NCBI GenBank assembly: GCA_014155875.1
Contig: JACEFZ010021373.1
Location: forward strand, 113,501-177,500
Source of the DNA: Cepaea nemoralis
Lineage: Eukaryota > Mollusca > Gastropoda > Stylommatophora > Helicidae
DNA: 64,000 bases
Direction of reading: 5' to 3'
In this document: one piece after another, positions 1 through 11,964 of the stretch
Position numbering within the stretch: the first letter of the stretch is position 1
Layout of the letters: every line of letters begins with the position of its first letter
Translations under genes and position numbers: made by a program
The notes under the pieces: generated by a model
Seen by the model: the letters and a program-made list of their open reading frames with translations, nothing else
Told to the model about the DNA's origin: nothing
Databases searched by the model: none

Positions 1-970
1 TTTGTTGGTCTGTGTAAAGTGTTAGGGCCCTCACAGTTTGTTGGTCTGTGTAAAGTGTTAGGGCCGTCACAGTTTGTTGGTCTGTGTAAAGTGTTAGGGC
101 CGTCACAGTTTGTTGGAATGTGCGAAGTGTTAGGGCCGTCACAGTTTGTTGGTCTGTGTAAAGTGTTAGGGCCGTCACAGTTTGTTGGTCTGTGTAAAGT
201 CTGTGTAAAGTGTTAGGGCCGTCACAGTTTGTTGGCATGTGCGAAGTGTTAGGGCCGTCACAGTTTGTTGGTCTGTGTAAAGTGTTAGGGCCCTCACAGT
301 TTGTTGGTCTGTGTAAAGTGTTAGGGCCGTCACAGTTTGTTGGTCTGTGTAAAGTGTTAGGGCCGTCACAGTTTGTTGGAATGTGCGAAGTGTTAGGGCC
401 GTCACAGTTTGTTGGTCTGTGTAAAGTGTTAGGGCCGTCACAGTTTGTTGGTCTGTGTAAAGTGTTAGGAGCGTCACAGTTTGTTGGTCTGTGTAAAGTC
501 TGTGTAAAGTGTTAGGGCCGTCACAGTTTGTTGGTCTGTGTAAAGTGTTAGGAGCGTCACAGTTTGTTGGTCTGTGTAAAGTGTTAGGAGCGTCACAGTT
601 TGTTGGTCTGTGTAAAGTCTGTGTAAAGTGTTAGGGCCCTCACAGTTTGTTGGCATGTGCGAAGTGTTCGGGCCGTCACAGTTTGTTTGTCTGTGTAAAG
701 TGTTAGGGCCGTCACAGTTTGTTGGTCTGTGTAAAGTGTTAGGAGCGTCACAGTTTGTTGGTCTGTGTAAAGTGTTAGGGCCGTCACAGTTTGTTGGTCT
801 GTGTAAAGTGTTAGGAGCGTCACAGTTTGTTGGTCTGTGTAAAGTGTTAGGAGCGTCACAGTTTGTTGGTCTGTGTAAAGTGTTAGGAGCGTCACAGTTT
901 GTTGGTCTGTGTAAAGTGTTAGGGCCCTCACAGTTTGTTGGTCTGTGTGAAGTGTTAAGGCCCTTGTGAA
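1..970. repeat. 36-bp minisatellite array (contains TTAGGG once per unit)
   Basis: About 26 head-to-tail copies of a 36-bp unit that includes TTAGGGCCGTCACAG. The array begins before the window. Three units carry an extra 11-bp duplication of TCTGTGTAAAG (near 200, 500 and 619), which makes the spacing between these marks 8x36+11 and 3x36+11. Because 36 is a multiple of three, all frames stay open for long stretches and give repetitive peptides (LGPSQFVGLCKV) that I do not regard as genes. The array decays at about 950-970 into single-copy DNA. Confidence 0.95.
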
Positions 971-1158
971 TTGTTGGCCCTTGTGCATGGGGTAATAGAC
1001 ACTCATTCTTTCCCCTGCCGTAGCGAACGACGAGAGATAGATTCGAACCCACCTCCCGCCTCGCTCGTGTTATTGTCAGAGTAACTTTAAACATACCAAC
1101 ACTCAATTACTTTTATTTTAAGATGAAAAGCTAAGAAAGTGTTTTTCTCCTTACATAG
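971..1158. other. Spacer and 3' end of a GPCR intron, with a weak tRNA-like B box
   Basis: The stretch 1040-1060 contains GATTCGAACCC, the reverse complement of a Pol III B box. It may be the remnant of a minus-strand tRNA-derived SINE. The segment ends with a pyrimidine-rich tract and AG at 1157-1158, which serves as the acceptor for the receptor exon that follows. Confidence 0.4.
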
Positions 1159-1373
1159 GACTGGCCATCTGTGACCTTTGTTCCCTGGTAACATCGTTTG
1201 CATTAAGCAACTTCTACACGCTGTTACAAAGTGAGGCGGATGTACCCTTCCATCCACTGGAGGTCGCGTATTCAGTTAGTGCCATGCCACACGTATTATT
1301 CACCCGAGTCTCTGCTTGGATCACCGCCATAATCACCATTGAAAGATGCGTGTGCATAATTGCCCCTCTGAAG
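1159..1373 (+). CDS. GPCR exon: TM2 to the end of TM3 (rhodopsin-like, gastropod-type)
   Basis: An open frame of two bases plus 71 codons lies between a good acceptor (TTACATAG) and a donor (AAG|GTTCGT). It reads LAICDLCSLVTSF (TM2), a short extracellular loop, PHVLFTRVSAWITAIITIE (TM3) and ERCVCIIAPLK. The ERC motif holds the place of the class A E/DRY box, and the following IAPLK is typical of intracellular loop 2. Protein type and exon ends match class A receptors of a kind expanded in gastropods (chemosensory or peptide-receptor-like); the ligand is unknown. Phase 0 at the 3' end matches the exon at 9757. An exon for the N terminus and TM1 should lie left of the window. The usual TM3 disulphide cysteine is not obvious. 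Confidence 0.8.
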
Positions 1374-1384
1374 GTTCGTTCCTG

Positions 1385-4300
1385 TTGACTGACATTGCAA
1401 CATCTACACATGCTCCTCTTTGTTGACTGACATTGTGACATCTACACATGCACCTCTCTATTGACTGACATTGTGACATCTACACATGCACCTCTCTATT
1501 GACTGACATTGTAAACATCTACACATGCAGTCTCTATTGACTGACATTTGTAACATCTACACATTCACCTCTCTATTGACTGACATTGTAACATCTACAC
1601 ATGCACCTCTCTATTGACTGACATTGTAACATCTACACATTCTTCTCTCTATTGACTGACATTGTAACATCTACACATGCACCTCTCTATGGACTGCATT
1701 GTAACATCTACACATGCACCTCTCTATTGACTGACATTGTAACATCTACACATGCACCTCTCTATTGACTGACCATTGCAACATCTACACATTCACCTCT
1801 CTATTGACTGACATTGTAACATCTACACATGCTCCTCTCTATTGACTGACATTGTAACATCTACACATGCTCCTCTCTATTGACTGACATTGTATCATCT
1901 ACACATGCTCCTCTCTATTGACTGACATTGTAACATCTACACATGCTCCTCTCTATTGACTGACATTGTATCATCTACACATGCACGTCTCTATTGACTG
2001 ACATTGTAACATCTACACATGCACCTCTCTATTGACTGACATTGTAACATCTACACATGCACCTCTCTATTGACTGACATTGTAACATCTACACATGCTC
2101 CTCTCTATTGACTGACATTGTAACATCTACACATGCACGTCTCTATTGACTGACATTGTGACATCTACACATTCTTCTCTCTGTTGATTGACATTGCAAC
2201 ATCTACACATGCTCCTCTCTATCGACTGACATTGTAACATCTACACATGCTCCTCTCTATTGACTGACATTGTAACATCTACACATGCTCCTCTCTATTG
2301 ACTGACATTGCAACATCTACACATGCACCTATCTATTGACTGACATTGCGACATCTACACATGCATCTCTCTATTGACTGACATTGTGACATCTACACAT
2401 GCACCTCTCTATTGACTGACATTGTGACATCTACACATGCACCTCTCTATTGACTGACATTGTAACATCTACACATTCACCTCTCTATTGACTGACATTG
2501 TGACATCTACACATTCACCTCTCTATTGACTGACATTGTAACATCTACACATGCTCCTCTCTATTGACTGACATTGTAACATCTACACATGCACGTCTCT
2601 ATTGACTGACATTGTGACATCTACACATTCTTCTCTCTGTTGATTGACATTGCAACATCTACACATGCTCCTCTCTATCGACTGACATTGTAACATCTAC
2701 ACATGCTCCTCTCTATTGACTGACATTGTAACATCTACACATGCTCCTCTCTATTGACTGACATTGCAACATCTACACATGCACCTCTCTATTGACTGAC
2801 ATTGCGACATCTACACATGCATCTCTCTATTGACTGACATTGTGACATCTACACATGCACCTCTCTATTGACTGACATTGTGACATCTACACATGCACCT
2901 CTCTATTGACTGACATTGTAACATCTACACATTCACCTCTCTATTGACTGACATTGTGACATCTACACATTCACCTCTCTATTGACTGACATTGTGACAT
3001 CTACACATTCACCTCTCTATTGACTGACATTGTAACATCTACACATTCACCTCTCTATTGACTGACATTGTGACATCTACACATTCACCTCTCTATTGAC
3101 TGACATTGTAACATCTACACATGCTCCTCTCTATTGACTGACATTGTGACATCTACACATGCACCTCTCTATTGACTGACATTGTGACATCTACACATGC
3201 ACCTCTCTATTGACTGACATTGTGACATCTACACATGCTCCTCTCTATTGACTGACATTGTGACATCTACACATGCACCTCTCTATTGACTGACATTGCA
3301 CCATCTACACATTCACCTCTCTATTGACTGACATTGTGACATCTACACATTCACCTCTCTATTGACTGACATTGTAACATCTACACATGCACCTCTCTAT
3401 TGACTGACATTGCAACATCTACACATGCACCTCTCTATTGACTGACATTGCGACATCTACACATGCACCTCTCTATTGACTGACATTGTGACATCTACAC
3501 ATGCACCTCTCTATTGACTGACATTGTGACATCTACACATGCACCTCTCTATTGACTGACATTGTAACATCTACACATGCACCTCTCTATTGACTGACAT
3601 TGTGACATCTACACATTCTTCTCTCTGTTGATTGACATTGTAACATCTACACATGCTCCTCTCTATTGACTGACATTGCAACATCTACACATTCACCTCT
3701 CTATTGACTGACATTGCAACATCTGCACATTCACCTCTCTATTGACTGACATTGCACCATCTAAACATTCACCTCTCTATTGACTGACATTGTGACATCT
3801 ACACATTCACCTCTCTATTGACTGACATTGTAACATCTACACATGCACCTCTCTATTGACTGACATTGCAACATCTACACATGCTCCTCTCTATTGACTG
3901 ACATTGCAACATCTACACATGCACCTCTCTATTGACTGACATTGTAACATCTACACATGCTCCTCTCTATTGACTGACATTGCAACATCTACACATGCTC
4001 CTCTCTATTGACTGACATTGCAACATCTACACATGCTCCTCTCTATTGACTGACATTGTAACATCTACACACTGCTTCTTTCTATTGACTGACATTGTAA
4101 CATCTACACATGCTCCTTTCTATTGACTGACATTGTAACTCTACACACATGCTCCTTTCTATTGACTGACATTGTCACATCTACACATGCTCCTTTCTAT
4201 GACTGACATTGTGACATCTACACATGCACCTCTCTATGACTGACATTGTGACATCTACACATGCACCTCTCTATTGACTGACATTGTGACATCTACACAT

Positions 4301-7300
4301 GCACCTCTCTATTGACTGACATTGTGACATCTACACATGCACCTCTCTATTGACTGACATTGTGACATCTACACATGCTCCTTTCTATTGACTGACATTG
4401 TAACATCTACACATGCACCTCTCTATTGACTGACATTGTGACATCTACACATGCACCTCTCTATTGACTGACATTGTGACATCTACACATGCTCCTTTCT
4501 ATTGACTGAATGTGCAACATCTACACATGCTCCTTTCTATTGACTGACATTGTGACATCTACACATGCACCTCTCTATTGACTGAATGTGCAACATCTAC
4601 ACATGCTCCTCTCTATTGACTGAATGTGCAACATCTACACATGCTCCTCTCTATTGACTGAATGTGCAACATCTACACATTCACCTCTCTATTGACTGAC
4701 ATTGTGACATCTACACCTTCTTCTATCTGTTGATTGACATTGCAACATCTACACATGCTCCTCTTCGTTGACTGACATAGCAACATCTACACATGCACCT
4801 CTCTATTGACTGACATTGTGACATCTACACATGCACCTCTCTATTGACTGACATTGTGACATCTACACATGCACCTCTCTATTGACTGACATTGTGACAT
4901 CTACACATGCACCTCTCTATTGACTGACATTGTGACATCTACACATGCTCCTCTCTATTGACTGACATTGTGACATCTACACATGCTGGCTCTCTATTGA
5001 CTGACATTGTGACATCTACACATGCACCTCTCTATTGACTGACATTGTGACATCTACACATGCTCCTCTCTATTGACTGACATTGCAACATCTACACATG
5101 CACCTCTCTATTGACTGACATTGTGACATCTACACATGCACCTCTCTATTGACTGACATTGTGACATCTACACATGCACCTCTCTATTGACTGACATTGC
5201 AACATCTACACATGCACCTCTCTATTGACTGACATTGTGACATCAACACATGCACCTCTCTATTGACTGACATTGTGACATCTACACATGCTCCTCTCTA
5301 TTGACTGACATTGCAAAATCTACACATGCACCTCTCTATTGACTGACATTACAACATCTACACATGCACCTCTCTATTGACTGACATTGTGACATCTACA
5401 CATTCTTCTCTCTATTGATTGACATTGCAACATCTACACATGCACCTCTCTATTGACTGACATTGCCAACATCTACACATGCACCTCTCTATTGACTGAC
5501 AATTGTAACATCTACACATGCTCCTCTCTATTGACTGACATTGTAACATCTACACATGCACCTCTCTATTGACTGACATTGTAACATCTACACATGCACC
5601 TCTCTATTGACTGACATTGTAACATCTACACATGCACCCTCTCTATTGACTGACATTGTAACATCTACACATGCTCCTCTCTATTGACTGACATTGTAAC
5701 ATCTACACATGCACCTCTCTATTGACTGACATTGTAACATCTACACATGCTCTCTCTATTGACTGACATTGTGCAACATCTACACATGCACCTCTCTATT
5801 GACTGACATTGTGACATCTACACATGCTCCTCTCTATTGACTGACATTGTAACATCTACACATGCACCTCTCTATTGACTGACATTGTGCAACATCTACA
5901 CATGCTCCTCTCTATTGACTGACATTGTAACATCTACACATGCACCTCTCTATTGACTGACATTGCAACATCTACACATGCTCCTTCTCTATTGACTGAC
6001 ATTGTAACATCTACACATGCACCTCTTCTATTGACTGACATTGTAACATCTACACATGCTCCTCTCTATTGACTGACATTGCTAACATCTACACATGCAC
6101 CTCTCTATTGACTGACATTGTAACATCTACACATGCACCTCTCTATTGACTGACATTGCAACATCTACACATGCACCTCTCTATTGACTGACATTGTGAC
6201 ATCTACACATGCCCTCTCTATTGACTGACATTGTGACATCTACACATTCTTCCTCTCTATGACTGACATTGCACATCTACACATGCACCTCTCTATTGAC
6301 TGACATTGTAACATCTACACATGCATCTCTCTATTGACTGACATTGTGACATCTACACATTCTTCTCTCTGTTGTTGACATTGCTAACATCTACACATGC
6401 TCCTCTCTATTGACTGACATTGTGACATCTACACATTCTCCTCTCTATTGACTGACATTGTAACATCTACACATGCTCCTCTCTATTGACTGACATTGTA
6501 ACATCTACACATGCACCTCTCTATTGACTGACATTGTAACATCTACACATGCACCTCTCTATTGACTGACATTGCAACATCTACACATCACCTCTCTATT
6601 GACTGACATTGTGACATCTACACATTCACCTCTCTATTGACTGACATTGCAACATCTACACATGCACCTCTCTATTGACTGACATTGCAACATCTACACA
6701 TGCACCTCTCTATTGACTGACATTGCGACATCTACACATGCTCCTCTCTATTGACTGACATTGTGACATCTACACATTCACCTCTCTATTGACTGACATT
6801 GTGACATCTACACATGCACCTCTCTATTGACTGACATTGTACATCTACACATGCACCTCTCTATTGACTGACATTGTGACATCTACACATTCTTCCAACA
6901 TTCTACACATGCTCCTCTCTATTGACTGACATTGCAACATCTACACATGCTCCCTCTATTATTGTCTGACATTGTAACATCTAAGACTGTCTCCATGCTC
7001 CTCTCTATTGACTGACATTTGCAACAATCTACACATGCTCCTCTCTATTGACCTTGACAATTGTAACTCTACACATGCAAACCGGTCTCTATTGACTGAC
7101 ATTGCAAAATCTACACATGCCTCCTAGGGGGCTCAGGGGTAATTGACCTGGACATTGCAACATCTACACTATGCACAACAAGCTCCTCTGATTGACTGAA
7201 CATTGTAACATGTCTACAGCAGTGCTCCTCTCTATTGACGTTGACATTGCAGACATCTACACCATGCACCTCACTTCTATTGACTAAGCATTGTGCATCT

Positions 7301-9276
7301 TACACGATGCACCTCTCTATTGACTGACATTGGCAACATCTACACATGCACCTCACTATTGACTGACATTGTGACATCTACAAATGCACCTCTCTATTGA
7401 CTTGACATTGCACCATCTACACATTCACCTCTCGATTGACTGACATTGCAACATCTACACATCACCATCTCTATTGACTGACATTGTAACATCTACACAT
7501 GCACCCTCTATTGACTGACATTAGTGAACATCTACACATTCACCTCTCTATTGACTGACATAGCAACATCTACACATGCCACCTCTCTATTGACTTGACA
7601 TTGCAACATCTACACATGCACCTCTCTATGACTGACATTGCACATCTACACATGCACCTCTCTATTGACTGACATTGCAACAATCTACACATGCACCTCT
7701 CTATTGACTGACATTGCAACATCTTACACATGCACCTCTCTATTGACTGACATTGTACACATCTTACCACATGCTCCTTTCTATTGACTGACATTGTGAC
7801 ATCTACACATTCTTTCTCTCTATTGATTGACATTGCAACATCTACACATGCACCTCTCTATTGACTGACATTGTAACATCTACACATGCTCCTTTCTATT
7901 GACTGACATTGTGACATCTACACATTCTTCTCTCGTTGTTTGACATTGCAACATCTACACATGCTCCTCTCTATTGACTGACATTGTGACATCTACACAT
8001 CTTCTCTCTATTGACTGACATTGTAACATCTACACATGCCTCTCTCTGATGACTGCATAGACAACATCTACCACATTCTTCTCTCTATTGACTGACATTG
8101 TAACATCTACACTTCTTCTCTCTATTGACTGACATTGCAACATCTACACATGCACCTCTCTATTGACTGACATTGTAACATCTACACATGCACCTGCCTC
8201 TATTGAACTGACCTAGCAACATCTACACATTCTTCTCTCTATTGACTGACATTGTAACATCTACACATTCTCTCTCTATTGACTGACATTGCAAACATCT
8301 ACACAGGCACCTCTCTATTGACTGACATTGCAACATCTACACTGCACCTCTTCTATTGACTGACATTGTAACATCTACACATGCTCCTTTCTATTGACTG
8401 ACCATTGTGACATCTACACATTCTTCTCTCCTATGATTGACATTGCAACATCTACACATGCACCTCTCTATGACTGAGCATTGTAACATCTAACACATGC
8501 TCCTTTCTATTGACTGACATTGTGACATCTACACATTCTTTCTCTGTTGTTTGACATTGCAACATCTACACATGGTCCTCTCTATTGACTGACATTGTGA
8601 CATCTACACATTCTCTCTTCTTTGACTGACATTGTAACATCTCCACATGCTCCTCTCTATTGACTGACATAGCAACATCTACACATTTCTTCTCTCTATT
8701 GACTGACATTGTAACATCTACACTTCTTCTCTCTATTGCACTGACATTGCAACATCTACACATGCACCTCTCTATTGACTGACATTGTAACATCTACACA
8801 TGCTACCTCTCTATTGACTGACATAGCAACATCTACACATTCTTCTTCTCTATTGACCTGACATTGTAACATCTACACATTCTTCTCTCTATGACTGACA
8901 TTGCAACATCTACACATGCACCTCCTCTATTGACCTGACATGTTTGCAAATCTACACTATGCACCTCTCTATTGACTGACATTGCAACATCTACACATGC
9001 TCCTTTCTATTGACTGACATTGTAACATCTACACATGCACCTCTCTATTGACTGACATTGCAACATCTACACATGCACCTCTCTATTGACTGACATTGCA
9101 ACATCTACACATGCTCCTTTCTATTGAATGACATTGTAACATCTACAACATGCTCCTCTCTATTGACTGACATAGCAACATCTACACATTCTTCTCTCTA
9201 TTGACTGAATGTGACAACATCTACACATGCTCCTCTCTATTGACTGACATTGTAAACATCTACCATTCACCTCTGG
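1385..9276. repeat. 38-bp minisatellite, about 207 copies, inside the GPCR intron
   Basis: The unit is CTCTCTATTGACTGACATTG followed by TAACATCTACACATGCAC, 38 bp. Copies differ mainly at two positions (TAAC/TGAC/CAAC, and GCAC/GCTC/TTCA before CTCT). Spacing is regular from 1385 to about 6890; after that single-base insertions and deletions become very common and short foreign pieces appear (for example near 7125). A 12-unit higher-order period of 456 bp is visible around 2161-3070. There are no genes inside; the open frames on the minus strand are repeat read-through. Confidence 0.97.
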
Positions 9277-9600
9277 TGTGGAGGTTTTGTTCAGTAGTAA
9301 CACGAAGACTGGAGTATGCGGATGCTACAGTGTCCGCCTCTGTCTGATGCACTCTGGCGGGTTTAAAGCTCAGACGTCCAGTCTTCTCGGTCACGGCGAA
9401 AAACTAAGTACCGTCTGCACGCTGCGCACTTTAAAGTCATCCCGGCAGCTGCAAAAAAGGAAACAGCAGGTCAACCAGGTCTCTTGAGGATAAATGTCAT
9501 ATTTAGGAAAACCTATCTAGGAAAAGACTCCGCTAAGGAAAGATAAGGGGGAGGAGGAAAAGAAGAAGAAGCAGAGTTTCATTGCCGCGGGGAAAAAATA
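9277..9600 (+). other. Unassigned segment with a 69-codon open frame
   Basis: Directly after the satellite, 9278-9487 is open on the plus strand and less repetitive than its surroundings (VRLCLMHSGGFKAQTSSLLG is part of it). I see no motif, no matching splice sites and no homology to the receptor. A purine-rich stretch (GGGGAGGAGGAAAAGAAG) follows at 9547-9575. It could be a transposon fragment or chance. Confidence 0.25.
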
Positions 9601-9604
9601 TATA

Positions 9605-9685
9605 ATCTTACTGACGATTCGAACCCGGATCTGTCTGTATGGGATTCCAGTGTTCTATCCACTCGGCCATGCCCAATGTGTCTTA
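9605..9685 (-). mobile_element. tRNA-derived SINE head
   Basis: Read on the minus strand it begins GGGCATGGCCGAGTGGATAG, which has the A-box form TGGCCGAGTGG, and continues to GGGTTCGAATC, a near-perfect B box, about 45 bases later. The aminoacyl stem does not pair, so this is a SINE promoter head rather than a tRNA gene. It sits just upstream of the receptor exon, within the intron. Confidence 0.7.
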
Positions 9686-9756
9686 AGATGTGCAACAGGA
9701 CCCTTCACTTATTTTGCTTACTAAAGAATGTTACACATTATTACTGCCTTCCTCAG

Positions 9757-10373
9757 GTTAACCGCTTTATCACCCCTGGGCGAGTAAAGGCGGTACTTAT
9801 CTGCACTTTCATAGTGTTTGCATCAGCGGAAACTCCCGTGTACTGTGTTAACCGACTGGTCCTGACATTTTCACCAGCAGAAACAGAACTGTTCTCAGCC
9901 GTTTCGTGACTCCAGATCATGGAAGGGTACAGATGATCACTTTTACCATCAACAATTTTATCGTACCATTCGCTGCATTTGTCGTCATCATTGTCTGTAC
10001 ACTCATTTTGGTCATTAATCTACAAAAAAGAACAGCGTGGCGTAAAAAATCTACTGCTGCAATAGAAGTGTCCAGTCGTAACCAAAAGGTGGGCAAGATG
10101 GTGGTTATGATTTCTGCATTGTTTATCTCTTGCTTCATCCTTGCGCCGTCTCGATGTTGGCCTTGGCGGTTCGAGCCTGGTCTTAATCTAGGTGGACAAT
10201 ACTTGAACACAGGAATTGTGGTATTTGGCGTGGGTCTTGTCACGGAATCGATCAACTCATCTACAAATATTTTCATCTACTACCACATGAGTAGTAAATA
10301 TAGATATGCGTTTCTTAATATGTTCACTAGAGACAATAGAAAATTGCAGGATAACACGATGTCAATGAAATGA
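9757..10373 (+). pseudogene. GPCR exon: TM4 to C terminus, frameshifted
   Basis: The exon starts after CCTCAG in phase 0 with VNRFITPGRVKAVLICTF (TM4). It continues through VNRLVLTF, a loop, MITFTINNFIVPFAAFVVII (TM5), KTAWRKK-like loop 3, KVGKMVVMISALFISCF (TM6), ESINSSTNIFIYYHMSSKYR (TM7, with NSSTNIFIYY in the place of NPxxY) and a short tail ending at TGA 10371-10373. The TM4 frame runs into TGA at 9907, while the TM5-TM7 frame is open from before 9880 (reading NRTVLSRFVTPDHGRVQ), so one base is missing or extra at about 9872-9885. A second local pair of compensating shifts lies at about 10147-10170 in TM6/loop 3. It may be a decayed gene or an assembly error beside the satellite; every other part looks conserved. 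Confidence 0.75.
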
Positions 10374-10399
10374 TAATGTTTTAAAGGATTACATGTTTT

Positions 10400-11590
10400 A
10401 ATAGATGACACACATGATGTCAAAGCATACATAGAAACAGTGTGGGATCAAAGGATACACAGAAACAATATCGTGTCAAAGGATACATAGAAATAATATC
10501 ATGTCAAAGGATACATATAACTAAAGGTATCAAATGATACATAGAAACAATGTCGTTTCAAAGCATACATAGAAACAGTGTGGTGTCAAATGATACATAG
10601 AAACAATGTCGTATCAAAGGATACATAGAAACAATGTCGTATCAAAGGATACATAGAAACAATGTCGTGACAAAGGATACATAGAAATAATATTATGTCA
10701 AAGGATACATATAACTAAAGGTATCAAATGATACATAGAAACAATGTCGTGTCAAAGGATACATAGAAACAATGTCGTGTCAAAGGATACATAAAAATAA
10801 AGGTAGCAAAGGATACATAGAAATAAAGATGTCAAAGGATACATAGAAATAAAGATGTCAAAGGATACATAGAAACAATGTCGTGTCAAAGGATACATAG
10901 AAATAAAGATGTCAAATGATACATAGAAACAATGTCGTGTCAAAGGGTACATAGAAATAAAGATGTCAAAGGATACATAGAAATAAAGATGTCAAAGGAT
11001 ACATAGAAACAATGTCGTGTCAAAGGATACATAGAAATAAAGATGTCAAAGGATACATAGAAATAAAGATGTCAAAGGATACATAGAAATAAAGTTATCA
11101 AAGGATACATAGAAATAAAGATGTCAAAGGATACATAGAAATAAAGATGTCAAAGGATACATAGAAATAAAGATGTCAAAGGATACATAGAAACAATGTC
11201 GTGTCAAAGGATACATAGAAATAAAGATGTCAAAGGATACATAGAAATAAAGGTATCAAAGGATACATAGAAATAAAGATGTCAAAGGATACATAGAAAT
11301 AAAGGTATCAAAGGATACATTGAAATAAAGATGTCAAAGGATACATTGAAATAAAGATGTCAAGGGATACATTGAAATAAAGATGTCAAAGGATACATAG
11401 AAATAAAGGTATCAAAGGATACATAGAAATAAAGATGTCAAAGGATACATAGAAATAAAGGTATCAAAGGATACATTGAAATAAAGATGTCAAAGGATAC
11501 ATAGAAATAAAGATGTCAAGGGATACATAGAAATAAAGATGTCAAAGGATACACAGAAACAATGTTGTGTCAAAGGTTTCATACAAAATA
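10400..11590. repeat. 26/28-bp minisatellite (AAAGGATACATAGAAA type)
   Basis: About 44 copies of AAAGGATACATAGAAATAAAGATGTC (26 bp) mixed with a 28-bp form ending CAATGTCGTGTC. The left part is dominated by 28-bp units and the right part by 26-bp units. It begins about 30 bp after the receptor stop codon, so it may overlap the 3' UTR. Related arrays occur at 18095, 19555 and 20645. Confidence 0.95.
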
Positions 11591-11964
11591 AAGGTGTCAC
11601 TGGTGCAAAGATGTTGTGCTGTCTGATATGGGGGAAACTTGATCAGTAATAATATAATGAGCAGTGTGGGTGGCAGTATTACATTGAGTATGGTGATAAT
11701 GTGTATTGTTTTACATATGCAACACGATTAATATGGGCACATGACTGATGATGCCACATATCACCCATTGTGTACTAGATCTGCTAGATGTGTACCAGAT
11801 ATGGCACATGGGACATGAGAAGGTGGGGTGAGTGGCTTGTGGGTGGTTCTGCTTAGGTTGTTGTACCTGATTGTTGATAGTGCAAGTGTTATATGTCTGG
11901 TGCAGGAGAACCTGGCCAGTGTTAATACAGTATTGTTGTTTATGTCTGATGTGGATGAACTCAG
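11591..11964. other. Unassigned spacer between two arrays
   Basis: Unique-looking DNA with many TGTGT/TGATG words. No protein motif, Pol III box or terminal repeat was recognised. Confidence 0.3.

Larger units (their letters stand above)
1374..9756 (+). other. Intron of the GPCR gene (8.4 kb, mostly satellite)
   Basis: Bounded by donor GTTCGT at 1374 and acceptor CCTCAG ending at 9756, both phase 0, joining APLK to VNRFITPGRV. Nearly 94% of the intron is one minisatellite (see 1385-9276); the last 480 bp is unique sequence with a SINE fragment. An intron here would have to be transcribed through about 200 tandem units. Confidence 0.7.

Noticed and set aside
1..970. Telomere because of TTAGGG
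   Set aside because: TTAGGG occurs once per 36 bp as part of a longer unit, not in tandem.
19..1106. Long open frames encoding LGPSQFVGLCKV repeats, as a possible repeat protein
   Set aside because: The unit is 36 bp, so every frame on both strands stays open; there is no start context, splice site or signal peptide, and the 11-bp inserts shift frame without harm.
1385..9276. CRISPR-like array (regular direct repeats)
   Set aside because: There are no unique spacers; units follow each other directly and the host is eukaryotic. It is a minisatellite.
9605..9685. Functional tRNA gene
   Set aside because: A and B boxes are present, but the acceptor and anticodon stems do not pair; similar heads recur with SINE bodies.
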